DNA of 64,000 nucleotides, taken from NCBI GenBank assembly GCA_020631735.1, contig CM036201.1, forward strand, positions 75,592,353-75,656,352, in the 5' to 3' direction. This stretch comes from Saccharum officinarum. Its lineage: Eukaryota; Streptophyta; Magnoliopsida; Poales; Poaceae. Below the pieces are notes generated by a model, which saw only the letters and a program-made list of their open reading frames with translations, did no database searches and was not told where the DNA came from. Both the position numbers and the translations under genes were made by a program. The stretch's first letter is position 1; each line of letters opens with the position of its first letter. This document shows positions 1 to 9,913 of this stretch, piece after piece.

Positions 1-1460
1 GGTAAGATAACCCTTAGTATGAGGAATGAAGAAGCTTGTCATTGGATCAAACCGGACTTAAAATCTTAGGCAAATCAACTTAGTTCAAGTTATACTAGAA
101 GCTCATGACAATGATATGGGTACAAGCATAAGACAACAATGCAAATGGATATCTAGCGTGTTTCAAATGGTATCTAGACTCAAAATATTTCATCAATTGA
201 TATTTACAAGTGGTGTCTAGATCATGATCTACAAGTGATATCCTACAAGTGGTACTCATAAAGATAGCAAATGTTCAAGAAAAGGTCATATTGACAAATC
301 TTACAAGTGGTTCCATGATAGAGGATTCTTCAAATTGGTATCGCACACTTATTCGTGGTATTTCTACACATGATATCATTTATACAAGACGGTGGTTTCA
401 CAAGTGATCCTCAACTTTAAGTGATCATCAAATGAAGAAAGTTCCCTCACACACAAGAGCTCAAGATTATCAAGAGAATGACCCATGCTATGACATAGGG
501 GGAGGAGCCCTACCTAATGGTATCAAGGTCAAAGATCCTTAGTGGTATCTCAAGAGCAACATACAAGTAATGTCATTCCAACATGTGCGGTGATGTCCAT
601 CAACAATGCAATATTCAAGTCTCAACCATCTACTCCAATGCAAGCCTTTGCATCAATGAGAAGTACACCCTTTATGGAAATTGATGACAAAGGGGGAGAA
701 GTTGGAACAAAGATATGTCAATCACCAAGAGAGAGAGGTTTGGGAATGAGTTTGGACATTGAGATGGACAAAGAGGGAGCAACATTGAAGAAATGAGAAG
801 GATCAAAATTCTTGGACAAGAGAAGCACACAAGTAGGGGGAGCAAGCTCATGAACATTGATTGGTTGCATTTGACTTGTGCATATTCATGTGCTTGCTTG
901 CATTGCATAAGCTCTTAAATTCAATATGCATGCTTATGTGGTGTATGCTACTTATAGAACTTGAATGATGATTTGATAACTAGCATGCATAGGATGTTAG
1001 CTAGACTTATGATTATCATGCAAAAACTAGAACCTTGCTAATAATGTTGATCTCACGAGGTTTCTAGTGTTTTTGATGTCTAGCTACTCATGATGCTAAG
1101 GATGGTGGCAAACTTATGATTTTCAAATGGTATCAAGCTACTAATTGGTATCAAGCTACAAAGGTATATTCTATACACCTTAGCATCACTTAGTAGTGCT
1201 AACCCTCCCACAAATTTCATATTCATGCATATGTGTGAGCTTGAAACCAAACCATTTGAGCACATATGTAGGGGGAGCTATCACTACCAAGTCGGATTTT
1301 ATGGTGCTTATCCAAATCTTGACATAGAGCTTAAAGTTGTATAAGTAACATTAAATCCAAAACAAGTTAGCAATTTACACTTTGTGTGAAGTGCTAGCTT
1401 GAAAAAGCATAATTTTCATATCTTTGTAGAGTTGTCATCAATTACCAAAAAGGGGGAGAT
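1..1460 (+). mobile_element. 3' noncoding tail of a Sirevirus (family 1)
   Basis: The window opens inside a Ty1/copia element, downstream of its pol gene. No long reading frame is present. Purine blocks of the form AGGGGGAG recur near 497, 687, 833, 1267 and 1451. The last one directly abuts an LTR, so it is the polypurine tract priming plus-strand synthesis. The first 90 bases resemble the post-pol region of the second element near 13380. Repeated polypurine tracts before the 3' LTR are a reported hallmark of Sireviruses. The rest of this element lies outside the window. Confidence 0.8.
1447..1460 (+). other. Polypurine tract of Sirevirus family 1
   Basis: A run of A followed by GGGGGAGAT lies immediately before the LTR start, in the same position and with the same core as the tract at 14170-14183. 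Confidence 0.75.
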
Positions 1461-2324
1461 TAAAAGGTCCTTGTTTGGTTTTGGTAATTGAGTGACAACT
1501 TAGATGGACTAATATGTGGTTATGTGAGATACATAGGAGATTAGTCCACAGGTGATGGTGTCATGAAGGAGCTCATTGCATATGAGACATGACATGGAGT
1601 CATGTGACCAAGGTGGAGAAGATCAAGATGAGGCTTGGCTCGATGGACCAGTTGTGAAGGTGAAGGGCAAGTCGAGGCTTTGAAGCGAAGGACCATGCGA
1701 TGGTGAAGCTTGAGCAAGACTTGGCGCCGACGGACCGATGCAACGATGAAGAGCAAGTGAGGTCAAGATCGATGAACCAATACGGTCACATGATAATATG
1801 AAGTGAATCATATCATTTGGTGATTGGTTGGTGCATGTGTTGCATCAATATCAGAGGAGATGAAGTGGAATGCGCAAGGCTAAGGTATAACCTAGGGCAT
1901 TTCCATTTCACCGGTCATAGGTGTGTAGATAAGTTTATGACCGAGTTTAGGATAGATGGCCGTACTATCAAGAGGGGCAAACTTGTTTGCATATCGGTCA
2001 TCTAGTGCCACTTGAGCGATCTAACTTGCATACGTGTTAGGATCGAGTGGCGAGGCAAGTTGAGTGCCTAATTCCTTTGAAGAAAATGTTTGTGAATATG
2101 CTAACACACGTACACAAGGTGGTGATCACTTGTTGGTGTTGGCACATTTACGAAGGCGATGAAGTTTGAGCGATAGAGAGGGTTTGGGTCTCTCTCTCCC
2201 TCCCGCCGAGCTTGCGAGCGCGGGATTCAGGCGTTTTCGAGGAGTTGAAAAGCCTATTTTCCACTACGCCGGAAGTCGGAAAAGAAACGGAGGCGAACGG
2301 AGGTCACAGAGATGAACGGACGCT

Positions 2325-2790
2325 GCACCGGACGTGGTCATGGTATGACCGGACGCGTCCGGTCAGTACAGCGCAGGCGCGGGTGCTAGGGTTTGAAACC
2401 GGCGCGTCCGGTCACTCGCGGGACCGGTGTGTCTGGTTAGGTGTCCAGAGGAAACTGAGTACGATCGAACGCGAGGCGCGTCCGGTCACACATGATCGGA
2501 CGCGTCCGATCATCGAGGGAGCTTACTGGACTCAAACCGGACGCGGGCACTGTCGCGTTCGGTCATTGCGAGGGGCGCGTCCGGTCGTTGCTTCGCGGGC
2601 GCGCGGAACAGCGCGATCGGCGTGTCCGATCGTTTGACGGGCGCATCTGGTAGTTAGACAGGCACATCCGGTCATTGCCTGGGGTGCGTCCGGTCGTTGT
2701 TTTGACCGTTGGGGTCAGTGACTGTTGGAGGATCGGACGCGACTGAGCGCGTCCGGTCAGTTACGACCGGCGCATCCGGTCGTCCCGAAA
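2325..2790. repeat. CpG-rich palindrome cluster in LTR (family 1)
   Basis: Multiple copies and half-copies of GACCGGACGCGTCCGGTC occur here; the copy at 2347-2364 is a perfect 18-bp palindrome. The cluster ends about 60 bp upstream of the LTR TATA box. Clustered palindromic LTR motifs have been reported for Sireviruses. Confidence 0.8.
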
Positions 2791-2832
2791 TCTGCCCAGT
2801 GAAGGGGTAACGGCTCTATTTGACCGTGGGGT

Positions 2833-2840
2833 TATAAATA
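2833..2840 (+). promoter_or_regulatory. LTR TATA box (family 1)
   Basis: TATAAATA follows the palindrome cluster and sits in the same relative position as the TATA box in the second element's LTRs. Confidence 0.7.
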
Positions 2841-3923
2841 GATGCCTTGGCCGGCCGTGGCCATTAGCTGAGCACACTTTGGCCTTGGTGGCTTATGTGG
2901 TAGTGCTTGGAAGCCCTCTAACTCACTCATACTTGATAGTGTTCATCGGATCGAGTGAGAGAGCGATTCTAGTGCGTTGCATCGAGAGGATTGCATCGAG
3001 TGGCACTAGGTGATCGTGTTGCAAGCCGGTGGTGCTTGTTACTCTTGGAGGTTGCCACCTCCTAGACGGCTTGGTGGCTTGTGACTCCGTTGAAGCACGC
3101 GTGGAGATTGTGCGTGGCTCCGGAGGAGGATTTGTGAGGGGGGTTGTGCTCACCCCGCAGGGATCGCGAAGAGCAACTCTAGTAAAGCTCGTGGCTTGGA
3201 GGATCCCCATCTTGAGAGTGGATGTGCGGCACCCGCTGAGGGTTTGACTCTTGATAGTCAATTAGCTCGTGATCCATCAAGTGGGTATATCGCCACAACG
3301 GGGACTAGCTTGGTGGCAACCAAGTGAACCTCGGTGAAAAACCACCGTGTCAACATTGTGTACATCTTCTCGGTGGTTTGCTTTCGATTCACAAGCTTGT
3401 ATTTACTTTCATATACTTGTGCTTGTGTAGTTGCTCTTGTAACTAGTTTGCTTGTGTAGTTAGCTAGTTACCTTCTTGCTTGTGTAGCATAGAAGTAGCT
3501 CCCGTTGCATGGCTAATTTGGTTTGTGAAACCTTGTTAGTCATATTGCTTAGTTTGTGTAGCTAAGTAATTTACGCTCTCTAGTTTGGCATTAGTTACCT
3601 TGCTATTGAGTATTGCTAGTGAGCATAGGTGGATTCGTGCTTTTGCTTACTAGAATTGTGTAGGAGCTCCCCGGCTTTGCTAAAGTACTAGTGCATAGGT
3701 TTGTGTGACCTTGCTCTAGAATTATTTAGGAGAGCTCTTGCTAAGGAAAGCACCTTAGTTACATAATTAAGATCTTTGTGAGGTGCTTGTGAACTTAGAT
3801 AGAGGGGTGTAGTCTTGGCTAGACCGATAGTTTTAATTCCGCATTTGTTTCGGTTTGCCGACGCGATTAATTTTAGAAAGGACTATTCACCTCCCCTCTA
3901 GTCCACCATCTCGACCCTTCAAT

Positions 3924-3936
3924 TGGTATCAGAGCC
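3924..3936 (+). other. Primer-binding site, initiator tRNA-Met type
   Basis: TGGTATCAGAGCC lies 2 nt after the LTR end. It is the standard copia site complementary to the 3' end of initiator tRNA-Met, and is identical to the site at 7769-7781. Confidence 0.9.
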
Positions 3937-3972
3937 AGGTCTCTCATTTGTGGTCTTCACCGACCCGAGAGG

Positions 3973-4610
3973 ATGGCGGAATATGGACTAGATGTTGATT
4001 GTCCTCACATGTTTGATGGCACACACTTTGCACGGTGGAAAAATTGGATGATATGCAATTTTAAGTTTATTTGCCCTCAAATGTGGTGGATGGTAGATGT
4101 AGGCTTTTCTCATATGTTGGATGAAGATAATCTAACTCAAGCACAAGAGAAATGCCTAGATCTTGACATCCAAGCTACTAACATCGTGTATAGATCTTTG
4201 GATGATAGCATCTTTGGTAAGATCATGGACCTCAAATCCGCTCATAAGATATGGGCCTATCTCAATGAAAAGTATGGAGCTATCACCGATGATGACGATG
4301 ATGTCAAGCCCAAGGAGATTGCACATGATGATGTTGAGCATAACCACAACACGATGGTTGTGGAGGATTGCTCCACCTCATGGTCAAGTGATGATGATGA
4401 TCGATCTACCACAAGTTCACTTGACAAGAATGGTGATGATGCATCAAGTGTTGCAAGTGATGTTTCTACCCCAAGCACACTTGATGGTGATAACGTTGGT
4501 TCATGCTCGGGCCTTGATGATGCTACTACAAGCCCATCCACTACATCACATTGCTTCATGTCACTAGGTGACACAAAGGTATCAAATGATAATGTGATTG
4601 ATCATGTTGA
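3973..4610 (+). pseudogene. Truncated Sirevirus gag (family 1)
   Basis: The frame opens at an ATG 37 nt after the primer site. It encodes an N-terminal DUF4219/UBN2-like gag region rich in W and M (for example the FARWKNWM stretch near residues 17-24) followed by an Asp/Ser-rich linker. The frame then runs straight into 32 bp identical to the end of the family 1 LTR, so everything from mid-gag to nearly the end of the next LTR has been deleted. No zinc knuckle, protease, integrase or RT remains. The in-frame continuation to 4875 is read-through into flanking GC-rich DNA and is not protein-like. Confidence 0.75.
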
Positions 4611-4642
4611 CCCCCCCTCTAGTCCACCATCTCGACCCTTCA
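4611..4642 (+). repeat. 32-bp remnant of LTR 3' end (family 1)
   Basis: From CCCCTCTAG onward to ACCCTTCA it matches the last part of the LTR ending at 3921, but unrelated GC-rich DNA follows instead of a primer site. It marks the outer right border of the family 1 element. Confidence 0.8.
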
Positions 4643-4966
4643 CCGCGCGAGCTCCAGCGGGCGGTCGCACTCCCTCCGGGCCGCCCCTCCCCGAGCGCGA
4701 CGGCAGGCGGGCGCACGCGGCAGCGCGAGCTCCGGTGGACGGCCGTGCAAGCTCCAGCGGGCGGGCGCGCTCCCTCCGGCGAGCGGCTAGCGGCAGGAGG
4801 CACGAGGACGCAGGGCGCATGCAGGGCGCCCGCTACCGTGCCAGGAATAGCGTGCGTCCCGCGTTTACCGCTTGATTTTGCGTACCTGCTGCGACGCTTT
4901 CTCCACGCTATATGCTGATCTGTCTCTTACCGTGTGCACGTACCGTTCCCGGTGCAGCTCGTCTAA
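4643..4966. other. GC-rich flank with imperfect repeats
   Basis: Very GC-rich DNA in which a block beginning GCGCGAGCTCC recurs about 78 bp later (4645 and 4722). Apparent reading frames on both strands are Arg/Ala/Pro-rich and look compositional. I do not recognise a gene. Confidence 0.4.
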
Positions 4967-5196
4967 GAGCATGTTTGGTTCGCCCAGTTAAATTCTAACA
5001 GGTGTTGACTATAGGGTTGACCATAGGGTGTTCGGATGCTAATTATGGACTAATTAGGCTTAATAGATTCGTCTCGTAAATTAATCCCAATCTGTGCAAT
5101 TAGTTTCGAAATTAGTCTATGTTTAATACTCTATGCATGTGTCCAAACATTCGATGTGATAAATGTTAAAAAAAACAAGAGAAACCAAATACCCCC
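4967..5196. mobile_element. Tourist-like MITE, TSD TAA
   Basis: Terminal inverted repeats GAGCATGTTTGGTT and AACCAAATACCCCC are flanked by TAA on both sides (4964-4966 and 5197-5199). The internal block carries the common TTCGTCTCG and TTAGTCTATG motifs. TAA duplication and size fit PIF/Harbinger-derived MITEs. Confidence 0.75.
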
Positions 5197-5242
5197 TAAA
5201 TATATCAGCCTATTTATAACCCAGCCGGATTGTTAAAATGTA

Positions 5243-5598
5243 CTCACTCCGTCCCAAAATAAATTCATCTCGTTTTTCAAGAAGTCAACCAATCTCAATT
5301 TAACTATATTTATATATAAAAAATAGTATCAGCATTTGTATCTCTCAATTGATTTATTACGAAAATATACGACGTGACTAATCTAATGGTGCTTATCTTA
5401 TATCGTAAATATCATATTCGCTTGAACTTATCAGCCCGACTTATCAGACATGGTACAGTGTTTTTTCTCTTACATCAAAATAGCATCAACTGGCTTATCA
5501 ACCGCAGAAACCATAAGCCGAACAGTATATTTGGTTAAAGCTGGAATCGTTTGACTCCTCAAGATACGAGATGAAGATTTATTTTGGGATAGAGAGAA
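5243..5598. mobile_element. Stowaway-like MITE, interrupted
   Basis: Left end CTCACTCCGTCCCAAAATAA and right end TTATTTTGGGATAGAGAG are near-perfect inverted repeats, flanked by TA. This is the standard form of grass Stowaway (Tc1/mariner) MITEs. A second small element sits in its middle. Confidence 0.75.
5414..5527. mobile_element. Small MITE nested in the Stowaway copy
   Basis: About 115 bp with ends TATTCGCTTGAACTTATCAG and ATAAGCCGAACAGTA and an internal ACAGTGTTTTTTCTCT block. Relatives occur at 31956-32041, 57214-57286 and 60701-60786. Borders are approximate. Confidence 0.6.
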
Positions 5599-6367
5599 TA
5601 CTAGGAATGGAAAAAACCATAAATAAATAAATATGTAAGAAACTTGTAGTCCTATAGGAATCTAAAATACATCAAAGTTTTTACGTAGCCTTTGAATGAA
5701 ACAAAGAAAAATATAGGAATCCAATGACGGAGGCCTTGTGAAAGCCCAAGTTTGGTTTTGGTAATTAATGACACCAAGTTGCTAATGCCATGTGTTAAGT
5801 GTTTTGAGTTAGGCACGAGCAACACACGTGATGAAGGAGCATGTGGCATGGAGTGATGGCCACAAGATCACAAGTGGTGGAGATGCACATAATATGGTGT
5901 ACATGATGATCAAGTAGAAGAGAAGGAACTAAGAGCGCAAGGCAAAGGTATAAACCATAGGGTTTTCCTTTTGCCGGTCTAAGTGGAGTAGAGAAGTGAT
6001 TGACCGGATTTAGGATAAATAGTCGACTATCAAGAGGGGCAATCACGGTTAGCTTGGGAATCAAGTGCCACTAGATCAATGTCTTGAGCATATGCATTAG
6101 GATCTAGTTGAGAGCTAACATAACGCCTTGGAAAATGTTTGTGAAATGCTAACACACATGCACTTTGTGGTGTACACTTGGTGGTGTTAGCACATTTGCG
6201 AAGGCGGTGGTGTTTGAGCGGTAATAAGGGGTTTGGGGTTCGCTCTCCCTCCCGCCGAGCGTGCGAGCGCGGGATTCAGGCGTTTTCGAGAAAATGAAAT
6301 GCCTATTTTCTATTGCGCCGGAGGCGAGAAAAGGTGGCAAAAGTCCGAAATATTTTTCACTGAAAAA

Positions 6368-6915
6368 CGGCGATCGGACGCTGCACCGGACGCGGTCTCG
6401 GTTTGACCGGACGCGTCCGGTCAGTTCAACGCGGCGTGAGCTCTAGGGTTTGTGACCGGACGCGGGTCTTGCCTGACCAGCGCGTCCGGTCAGTACAACT
6501 GAGCGTAAGAGAGAAGCGCGCGACCGGCGTGTCCGGTCCTTCACGGGACTGGAGCGTCCGGTCAGGCGTCCAGGAACACAGAGCAAAGCGGAGTGACGAT
6601 CGGACGCGCGGCGCGTCCGGTCACGTACGATCGGACGCGTCCGGTCGTAGCTGGAGCTTACTGGAACGTGACCGGACGCTGGCACTGTCGCGTCCGGTCA
6701 CTCGTTGAGCGCGTCCGGTCACGTGTGATCTGACGCGTCCGGTCTCAACGGGAGCTTACTGGAACGCGACCGGACGCTGGCACTGTCGCGTCCGGTCACT
6801 CGGTTCAGCGCGTCCGGTCAGGGCAACGGCTAGTTCTGACGCGCACAGTTCACGGTTGTCGTGTAGTGACCGGACGCGTCCGGTCACCCTGACCGGAGCG
6901 TCCGGTCAGCACGAT
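6368..6915. repeat. CpG-rich palindrome cluster in 5' LTR
   Basis: The 18-bp perfect palindrome GACCGGACGCGTCCGGTC occurs at 6405-6422 and 6868-6885, with many half-sites reading GCGTCCGGTCA. The cluster stops about 45 bp before the TATA box. The 3' LTR repeats it at about 14813-15360. Confidence 0.85.
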
Positions 6916-6958
6916 TTTCGCTGCGTCGTCCGTAACGGCTAGCTGCGTACCTCTTCGT

Positions 6959-6966
6959 TATAAATA
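6959..6966 (+). promoter_or_regulatory. LTR TATA box (family 2)
   Basis: TATAAATA, about 810 bp before the LTR end; the 3' LTR copy is at 15404-15411. Transcription of the genomic RNA probably starts some 25-35 bp downstream (inference). Confidence 0.7.
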
Positions 6967-7768
6967 GAGGGTGTCCAGGGTTTGAGGGCAACTCTTGCAC
7001 ATTTTGAGATATAGAGACATCCTTTGAGCTAGAGAACAACCCCTCTACTCATCTCTTTGATTGATTGCACATCTTGAGTGAGATTGAGTGAGATTCAAGT
7101 GCTTTGCTTGAGAGTTGCATTCTAGAGGCACTTGATCTTCGAGTTCCTGCGGATTTCTCGTTACTCTTCCGTGTTTCCCGACACGGTAGACGGCTTGGAG
7201 CAGCGGAGGTGATTGAGCTCGCAATTGGAGATTGTTGGAGCCTTCACCAAGTGTTGTAAGGGGTTCTTGATCCTTCCCCGTGGGAGTTCGCAAATTGGAT
7301 ACTCTAGTGGAGCTCGTGGCTTGGAGGATCCCCATCTTGTGTGCGGTTGTGCGGCGCCCGCCGAGGGCTCAACTCTTGATAGTTGATTAGCTCGCGAACC
7401 GACAAGTGGGTGCATCGCCACAACGAGGAGTAGCTTGCCGAGAAGCAAGTGAACCTCGGGATAAATTCTTGTGTCATTCTCTTCCCGAGGATTTCTCTTG
7501 TGTGATTGATTGATTGGTACTTCTCATCTCTACACGGCGGTATAATCACTCGAAGCTCTTCTCTCGTTTTACATCTTGTATCTAGCTTGTTGTTGTTGTA
7601 GTGTTTAGTGGATAGCCTTGTACTAGACTTGTGTAGGTGGCTTGCTTAATTAGTTAGAGCTAGTGCATTTTGCTCCGCCACCTTTTATACTAACTTGTGG
7701 TTAAGTAATTCTTGTAGAAGTTTAATTAGGCTATTCACCCCCCCCTCTAGCCATTCGGACCTTACAAG

Positions 7769-7781
7769 TGGTATCAGAGCC
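7769..7781 (+). other. Primer-binding site, initiator tRNA-Met type
   Basis: TGGTATCAGAGCC, 2 nt after the 5' LTR; primes minus-strand DNA synthesis. Confidence 0.92.
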
Positions 7782-7825
7782 GAGGCATCGTTTTTTTAGG
7801 CTTAACAACCTACGGTGAAAAAGAA

Positions 7826-9900
7826 ATGGCTCAATTAAGCTTGCACATCAACAACACCAAGAAGGCACCTCACTTTGATGGCACAAATTATGCATATTGG
7901 AAGGTTAAGATGACCGCACACCTCAAGTCAATAAATAGAGAAGTGTGGAAGGTCACCGAAACAAAATTTGAGGTTGCTAATCCGGAAGTACCTACACCGG
8001 TGGAAGAGAAGAAACTCCAATGCAATGACATTGCCATTAGTGCTCTTCATGAGGCACTAGATGACAAGACCTTTGAGCAAGTGAAGAACATTGAGATCGC
8101 TCATGATGCTTGGGCCAAGCTAGAAGAAACATTTGAGGGCACTGAAGGCACAAAGACCGCTAAAGCATATATCTTGCAAGAAAAATTTTCAAGCTTCAAG
8201 ATGCAAGAAGATGAGAGTGTATCGGAAATGTTTCATAGATTGCAAGTCATTGTGAATGAGCTCAAGGCACTTGGTGAGGAGGTCAAGGACAACCAATTCT
8301 CTATGAAGTTCTTGAGAAGCTTGCCCAAGAGATTTGATACATTGATCACCGTGCTAGTGAGGACTACATTGAAGGATTCAACTCCTCAACAAATATTTCA
8401 AGAGGTAATGACCGATGATTCATATAGAGAAGATGATGAGAAGGATGAGTTGGTCAAGAAGAAGAAGAAGGAAAATGAGAAGAAGGATGACGAGAAGAAG
8501 AAGAGTGTGGCATTCAAAGCCACCACATTCAAGGGCAAATCCAAGATTGAATCATCAAGTGAAGAAGACTCAAGCTCTTGTGATAGTGATGACATTGATG
8601 AGAAGATGGCTCTCTTTGTCAAGCAATTTGGCAAATTCATGAAGAAGAAGGGCTATCGTGCAAGAAGGAGAAAGAACTCATCTAAGAAGAATGAGCATAC
8701 CATGAGATGCTTTAGATGCCATAGCAAAGATCATCTCATTGCAAAGTGTCCTTATGATAGTGATGATGAAGATGCTATCAAGAAGGAGAGGAAGAAGCAA
8801 AAGAAGAAGCAAGAAAAGAAGGAGAGCTCTCATAAAAAGAAGAATGATTCTCATGTTGCTACATGGGATAGTGATGATTCCTCAAGTGATGATGAGGATG
8901 ACTACAAGAGCAAGAAGAAGGGACATGCTAGCATTGCCATCCAAGAGAAGGTCTCCCTCTTCGACACTCCATCGTGCTTCATGGCTAAGGCCGCCAAGGT
9001 ATCATCCGATGATGAGAATGATCATGATAATGCTAGTGATAGTGATAGTGATGAAGAAGAATTCACTAAAGATGAACTAATCACTATGCTAGAAGATTGC
9101 ACTCAACACTTTAAAGAATCTAGAAAGGAGTGCAAGGGCTTACTTAAGGAAAATAAAAACCTTATGCAAGAACTTGATGAGCTTAGGGCATCTTATGAGA
9201 GTCTAAAGGTAGACCATAAGAAGCTTCAAAAGTCTCACACTAAGCTTGAAGAAGCTCATTCCTCTCTAGCTGAAAAATGTGAGAACATGCCAACTAATGT
9301 TGAAAAAGCTAAAACTTGCAACATAGGCATATCATGTGATATAATTGATAAATCTTTACATAAGCCTATTGTTGTTTCCACTAACCCTCCATGTAGCTCA
9401 TCTACATCATCATCATCTAGTAGTGACGGTTTCACTTGTGACTCCACACTAATAGTTGAGAATGAAATTCTCAAGAAGGAGGTAAAAGAGCTCAATCACA
9501 CCTTAGCTAAGGCTTATGGTGGTGAGGACCGCTTGCTTATGTGCTTGGGTAGCCAAAGGGCTTCTCTCTATAAAGAGGGATTGGGCTATAACCCAAGAAA
9601 GGCAAGGTCGCTTTTGCTCCTCACAAGACTCGTTTTGTGAAGAACAATGGTAGCTATTGCAAAAGTTGCAAGCAAGTTGGTCACATAGAGCAACATTACA
9701 TGAACAAGAAATCCAATGCTAAAGTATCCTCAATTAAGTTTGATTCTTTCTATATACTTACCAAGGGTACAAATGGTGTTCATGCTAAGTTCATTGGTGC
9801 ACCATGGATGGGCTTAAAGAAGAAAGCCATTTGGGTACCAAAGAGCTTGGTCACTAACTTTGGAGGACCCAAACAAGTTTGGGTACCTAAAAAGAATTGA
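7826..9900 (+). pseudogene. Sirevirus gag, frameshifted
   Basis: Structural protein of the virus-like particle. The frame opens at ATG 7826, 45 nt after the primer site. The N-terminus is a DUF4219/UBN2 (Retrotran_gag_2) region starting near HFDGTNYAYWKVKM. Then come Lys/Glu- and Asp/Ser-rich linkers and a CX2CX4HX4C zinc knuckle (CFRCHSKDHLIAKC, about residue 295). A predicted coiled-coil stretch (about 9100-9290) follows. Near 9594 the frame is lost and reading stops at 9640; the family-typical C-terminal part resumes in another frame (9637-9900) with a second knuckle-like CKSCKQVGH motif whose last ligand position is Tyr. It ends at TGA 9898-9900. The shift looks like a single-base loss. 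Confidence 0.88.
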
Positions 9901-9913
9901 TCTTGTCTTGTAG

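Larger units (their letters stand above)
1461..3921 (+). repeat. Full-length LTR, Sirevirus family 1
   Basis: It starts directly after the polypurine tract and ends CTTCA directly before a primer-binding site, so both borders are set by function. Length is 2461 bp. The first bases read TAAAAGG where the second element has TGAAAGC, so the terminal TG has apparently mutated to TA. It has a TATA box at 2833-2840 and a cluster of CpG-rich palindromes upstream of it. Because it has a polypurine tract on its left and a primer site on its right, it is simultaneously a 3' LTR and a 5' LTR, as expected of a tandem or recombined element. Confidence 0.8.
5739..7766 (+). repeat. 5' LTR, Sirevirus family 2
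   Basis: Begins TGAAAGCCC and ends CCTTACA, followed by 2 nt and the primer site. It carries a TATA box (6959-6966) and the palindrome cluster (6368-6915). Compared with the 3' LTR it has one extra C in the C-run near 7740 and scattered single substitutions. Confidence 0.93.

Noticed and set aside
3924..3936. Possible tRNA gene
   Set aside because: It is only the 13-nt primer-binding complement of initiator tRNA-Met; no cloverleaf surrounds it.
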